This document shows, in pieces, positions 61,365 to 64,000 of a DNA stretch of 64,000 nt (position 1 is the first letter of the stretch; each line of letters starts with the position of its first letter). The notes under the pieces were generated by a model, which saw nothing but the letters and a program-made list of their open reading frames with translations, made no database searches and was not told the origin of the DNA. The stretch is from positions 124,001 to 188,000 of the forward strand of contig JADJZA010000011.1 of assembly GCA_016719385.1 (NCBI GenBank), read 5' to 3'. The position numbers and the translations under genes are program-made. Source of the DNA: Candidatus Microthrix subdominans. GTDB taxonomy: Bacteria; Actinomycetota; Acidimicrobiia; Acidimicrobiales; Microtrichaceae.

Positions 61365-62585
61365 ATGACCACCACACACAACCCAGATCCGCACAGCACC
61401 GCCATGGGGGCACCCGAAGGCATGGAGCGCTGCCCGATCATGCCCACCTACGCAGCGCCGTCGATCCAGTTCGTCGAAGGGGCAGGCAGCTGGCTGACCG
61501 ACCGGGAGGGCAAGCGCTACCTCGACCTGTTGTCCGGCCTGGCGGTCACATCGTTGGGTCACGCCCACCCGGCGGTGGCCGAGGCGGTGGCGGCCCAGGC
61601 CCAGCGGCTGGTGCACACCTCCAACCTGTACGCCACCGAGCACGCCGCCCCGGTGGCCCAGACGCTCGACCGGTTGCTCGGTGGAGGCGGTCAGGTGTTC
61701 TTCGCCAACAGCGGGGCCGAGGCCAACGAGTGCGCGATGAAGCTGGCCCGCAAGTGGGCCGGGCACGGCCGCTACGTCGTCGTTAGCGCCTACGGGTCGT
61801 TCCACGGCCGCACGATGGCCACCCTGGCCGCCACCGGCCAGCCGGCCAAGCACGAACCGTTTGCCCCGATGCCCGAGGGTTACCGGCACGTGGCGTGGGC
61901 CGACCTGGCCCACCTGGAGTCGGCGATCGACGAGACGGTCGCCGCCGTGATCATCGAGCCGATCCAGGGGGAGGGAGGGGTTCACCCCGCCGAGACCCAG
62001 TACCTGGCGGGCATCCGCCGGCTGTGCGACGAGCGCAACCTGTTGATGATCCTCGACGAGGTGCAGACCGGGCTGGGGCGCACCGGCGAGTGGTTCGGGT
62101 TTCAGCACGCCGGGGTGGCCCCCGACGTGGTGACCATCGCCAAGGCGTTGGGCAACGGCGTGCCGATCTCGGCCTGTTGGGCGCGGGCGGAGGTGGCCGC
62201 CGCTTTTCGGCCCGGCGACCACGGCTCGACCTTTGGGGGCAACCCGCTGTGTACCGCCGCCGCACGGGCCACGCTCGAGGTGATGGAGGACGAGGACGTA
62301 CCCGCCCGCGCCGCTCGGGCCGGTGCGCTGCTGCGGGGCGGCTTGTCTGCGCTGGCGGGCGTGGCCGAGGTGCGAGGAGCCGGGCTGTTGCTGGCGGCGG
62401 AACTGGACGGCATCGACGCCGGCCCCGTGGCCGCCGACCTCCTCGTCGCCGGCGTGATCGTCAACGCGGTGACGCCGACCGCGCTCCGCCTGGCCCCCAG
62501 CCTGTTGATCTCCGACGAGGAGATCGAGGAAGCGACCGACCGGATCGGTGCCGTGCTCGACGCCCATCGCGCCGGGGGTGACTGA
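61365..62585 (+). CDS. argD: Acetylornithine aminotransferase
   Basis: 406 residues, class III PLP aminotransferase. FANSGAEANECAMKLARKW, SFHGRTMATLAATGQ, PIQGEGGVHPAE, LDEVQTGLGRTGEWFGFQH and TIAKALGNGVPISA (Schiff-base Lys) are all present. Transfers amino groups between glutamate and N-acetylglutamate semialdehyde. ATG after GGAG. The 171-nt gap from argB holds the palindrome and 13-bp array. Confidence 0.95.
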   Translation: MTTTHNPDPHSTAMGAPEGMERCPIMPTYAAPSIQFVEGAGSWLTDREGKRYLDLLSGLAVTSLGHAHPAVAEAVAAQAQRLVHTSNLYATEHAAPVAQTLDRLLGGGGQVFFANSGAEANECAMKLARKWAGHGRYVVVSAYGSFHGRTMATLAATGQPAKHEPFAPMPEGYRHVAWADLAHLESAIDETVAAVIIEPIQGEGGVHPAETQYLAGIRRLCDERNLLMILDEVQTGLGRTGEWFGFQHAGVAPDVVTIAKALGNGVPISACWARAEVAAAFRPGDHGSTFGGNPLCTAAARATLEVMEDEDVPARAARAGALLRGGLSALAGVAEVRGAGLLLAAELDGIDAGPVAADLLVAGVIVNAVTPTALRLAPSLLISDEEIEEATDRIGAVLDAHRAGGD

Positions 62586-62739
62586 TGCCCGCGCCCGGTG
62601 CCAGCAACGGCATCGCCCCGACCCGACGCTCCGAACCGCACCGACCTACCAGTGCAACGCCCAACTGCATGATGCCGACCCACATGACGCCGACCCACAC
62701 GACGAGTGCGCACATGAACCCGATCGAAGGACCCCTCAG

Positions 62740-63708
62740 ATGACTGCCCAGACCGACCGCCAGGTGCCGCACTTCCTGTCGATGGCCGATCTCTCGGCCG
62801 ACGACCTGAGCGCTGTCCTCGAGCGCGCGGCCAACCCCGAACCGCCCCGAACACTGCTCGCTGGTCGGGGCGCCGGGCTGATCTTCGAAAAGCCGTCCGC
62901 CCGCACCCGCAACTCCACCGAGATGGCGGTCGTGCAGCTCGGCGGGCATCCGGTGACGATCCGCCCGGACGAGATCGGCCTGGGCGAACGGGAGGCGATC
63001 TCGGACGTGGCCCGGGTGCTGTCCCGCTACTTCGCCGTGCTCGGCGCCCGCACGTTCGCGCACCGCACCCTGACCGAGCTGGCCACCCACTCGCTCGTGC
63101 CCGTGATCAACCTGCTCTCAGACGATGGCCACCCGATCCAGATCCTCGCCGACCTGCTCACGCTGCACGATGAGTTCGGCGACGTCGCCCCCCTCGAGAT
63201 CGCCTGGGTGGGCGACGCCAACAACGTTGCCCGCTCGCTGGCCCGGGGCTCGGCGCTGGCCGGCTATTCGGTGCGGTTGTGCGGCCCGGCCGGATACCGC
63301 TTCGACGATGCCGAGCTGGCCCGACTGGCCGAGGCGGGCGCCGACGTCACCGTCATCGACGATCCGATCGAGGCGGTCACCGGGGCCCACGCGGTGTACA
63401 CCGACACCTGGACATCGATGGGCCAGGAGGAGGAGGCGCACCGCCGCAGGGTAGCCTTCGAGGGCTACCAGGTGACCGAGGAGCTGTTGGAGGCGGCGCG
63501 AGACGACGCCATCCTGTTGCACTGCCTGCCGGCGCATCGGGGCGAGGAGGTCACCGACGGCGCGCTCGACGGCCCCCGCAGCCGCGTCTTCGACCAGGCC
63601 GAAAACCGCATGCACGCCGCCCGGGGCCTGATCTGGTGGCTGGTTGAACGCTGTGATGCTGCCCGGGCGGGCGGCGCGGCTCTGGAAGGTCGGCGCGACC
63701 GTGGCTGA
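62740..63708 (+). CDS. argF: Ornithine carbamoyltransferase
   Basis: 322 residues. Makes citrulline from ornithine and carbamoyl phosphate. FEKPSARTRNSTEMAV is the carbamoyl-phosphate motif, HPIQILADL matches the HPxQ site, and HCLPAHRGEEV carries the ornithine-binding Cys. ATG 62740 follows GAAGGA by 8 nt. The in-frame upstream reading contains low-complexity HDADPHDADPH repeats and is probably not translated. Overlaps argR by 8 nt. Confidence 0.95.
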   Translation: MTAQTDRQVPHFLSMADLSADDLSAVLERAANPEPPRTLLAGRGAGLIFEKPSARTRNSTEMAVVQLGGHPVTIRPDEIGLGEREAISDVARVLSRYFAVLGARTFAHRTLTELATHSLVPVINLLSDDGHPIQILADLLTLHDEFGDVAPLEIAWVGDANNVARSLARGSALAGYSVRLCGPAGYRFDDAELARLAEAGADVTVIDDPIEAVTGAHAVYTDTWTSMGQEEEAHRRRVAFEGYQVTEELLEAARDDAILLHCLPAHRGEEVTDGALDGPRSRVFDQAENRMHAARGLIWWLVERCDAARAGGAALEGRRDRG

Positions 63709-64000
63709 GGCCAGGCCGCTCTCCAAGCATCAGCGCCAACATCGGATCGCCGCGCTGCTCGGCGAGGTGCGGGTGACCAGCCAGGGCCGTCTGGCCGAGC
63801 TGCTCGCCGAGGAGGGCATTGCGGTCAACCCCTCGACGGTCAGCCGAGATCTCGAGGAGCTGGGCGCGGTCAAGGTGCGCATTCCCGGTGGGGAATCCGC
63901 CTACGTGATCGCCGAGCTTCCTCGCAACCAGGTGGCGCCCGCCGACCACCTGCGCCGGGTGTTGGGGGAGTGGGTGGTGGCGGTTGCCAACAGCGGCGAG
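63701..64000 (+). CDS. argR: Arginine repressor (3' end beyond window)
   Basis: 100 residues visible. The winged-helix DNA-binding domain is complete: LSKHQRQHRIAALLGEVRV, then TSQGRLAELLAEEGIAV and NPSTVSRDLEELGAVKVR, with SRDLEEL as the recognition-helix signature. The linker and start of the arginine-binding domain follow before the window ends. GTG 63701 overlaps the argF stop. Expected to bind arginine and repress its own operon and argC through the site at 60157-60178. Confidence 0.93.
   Translation, partial: MAEARPLSKHQRQHRIAALLGEVRVTSQGRLAELLAEEGIAVNPSTVSRDLEELGAVKVRIPGGESAYVIAELPRNQVAPADHLRRVLGEWVVAVANSGE

Noticed and set aside
62548..62739. N-terminal extension of argF with HDADPHDADPH repeats
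   Set aside because: Low-complexity and unlike OTC; a good ribosome-binding site precedes ATG 62740.

Overview
The window is GC-rich chromosomal DNA from a high-GC actinobacterium. Conserved actinobacterial gene orders support this: rapZ-yvcK-gap-pgk-tpiA-secG, pdtaR-polA-rpsA, and DUF1844 divergent from infC-rpmI-rplT-rRNA methylase-pheS-pheT followed by arginine genes. An Acidimicrobiia-type organism is plausible from the order and the many small lineage-specific genes, but that is inference. At least fifteen genes have a TAnnnT hexamer 6-8 nt before a GTG or ATG, the signature of leaderless transcription.

Region by region. 1-18.0 kb is housekeeping: a truncated class III cyclase, thymidine kinase, a methyltransferase carrying six in-frame copies of a 24-bp repeat, rapZ-yvcK (whiA is not in its usual place), four glycolysis/secretion genes, pdtaR, polA, rpsA, then ddl, murF and an MFS exporter. 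18.2-28.3 kb is an accessory, decaying zone around tRNA-Val: a membrane J-domain protein, a cytochrome P450 relic, a doubly frameshifted RND (MMPL-type) permease, an AhpD-like gene cleanly split by a 2.3-kb IS1634-type element with 6-bp target duplications, half of a tRNA-Met, a second decayed transposase, HAD and DUF1905 debris, an intact DOPA-dioxygenase-type enzyme and a frameshifted zinc-ribbon gene. 28.4-38.9 kb is lipid and redox metabolism: a Baeyer-Villiger monooxygenase, an FUSC-type exporter, an SDR, a CtpE-like P-type ATPase, an AidB-type and a second acyl-CoA dehydrogenase, and a broken HSL-type esterase.

38.9-42.7 kb is a thiamine locus: TPP riboswitch, thiN, thiB, thiP, with no thiQ ATPase beside them. 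43.2-47.8 kb holds a possible toxin-antitoxin pair, a 63-bp tandem duplication, and the most unusual module of the window: a catalytically degenerate class II DAHP synthase homologue, a TyrA-like protein with a C-terminal extension resembling FDX-ACB, and a HisC-like aminotransferase, arranged as one operon. 47.8-55.1 kb is the translation cluster, including an infC that can only start at AUA. 55.2-58.9 kb carries two paired paralogous membrane proteins, an aldehyde dehydrogenase and alanine dehydrogenase. 59.0-64.0 kb is the arginine cluster: argC divergent from argB-argD-argF-argR, with a palindrome overlapping both -35 boxes. argR runs off the window end. A long palindrome and a 13-bp tandem repeat lie between argB and argD.
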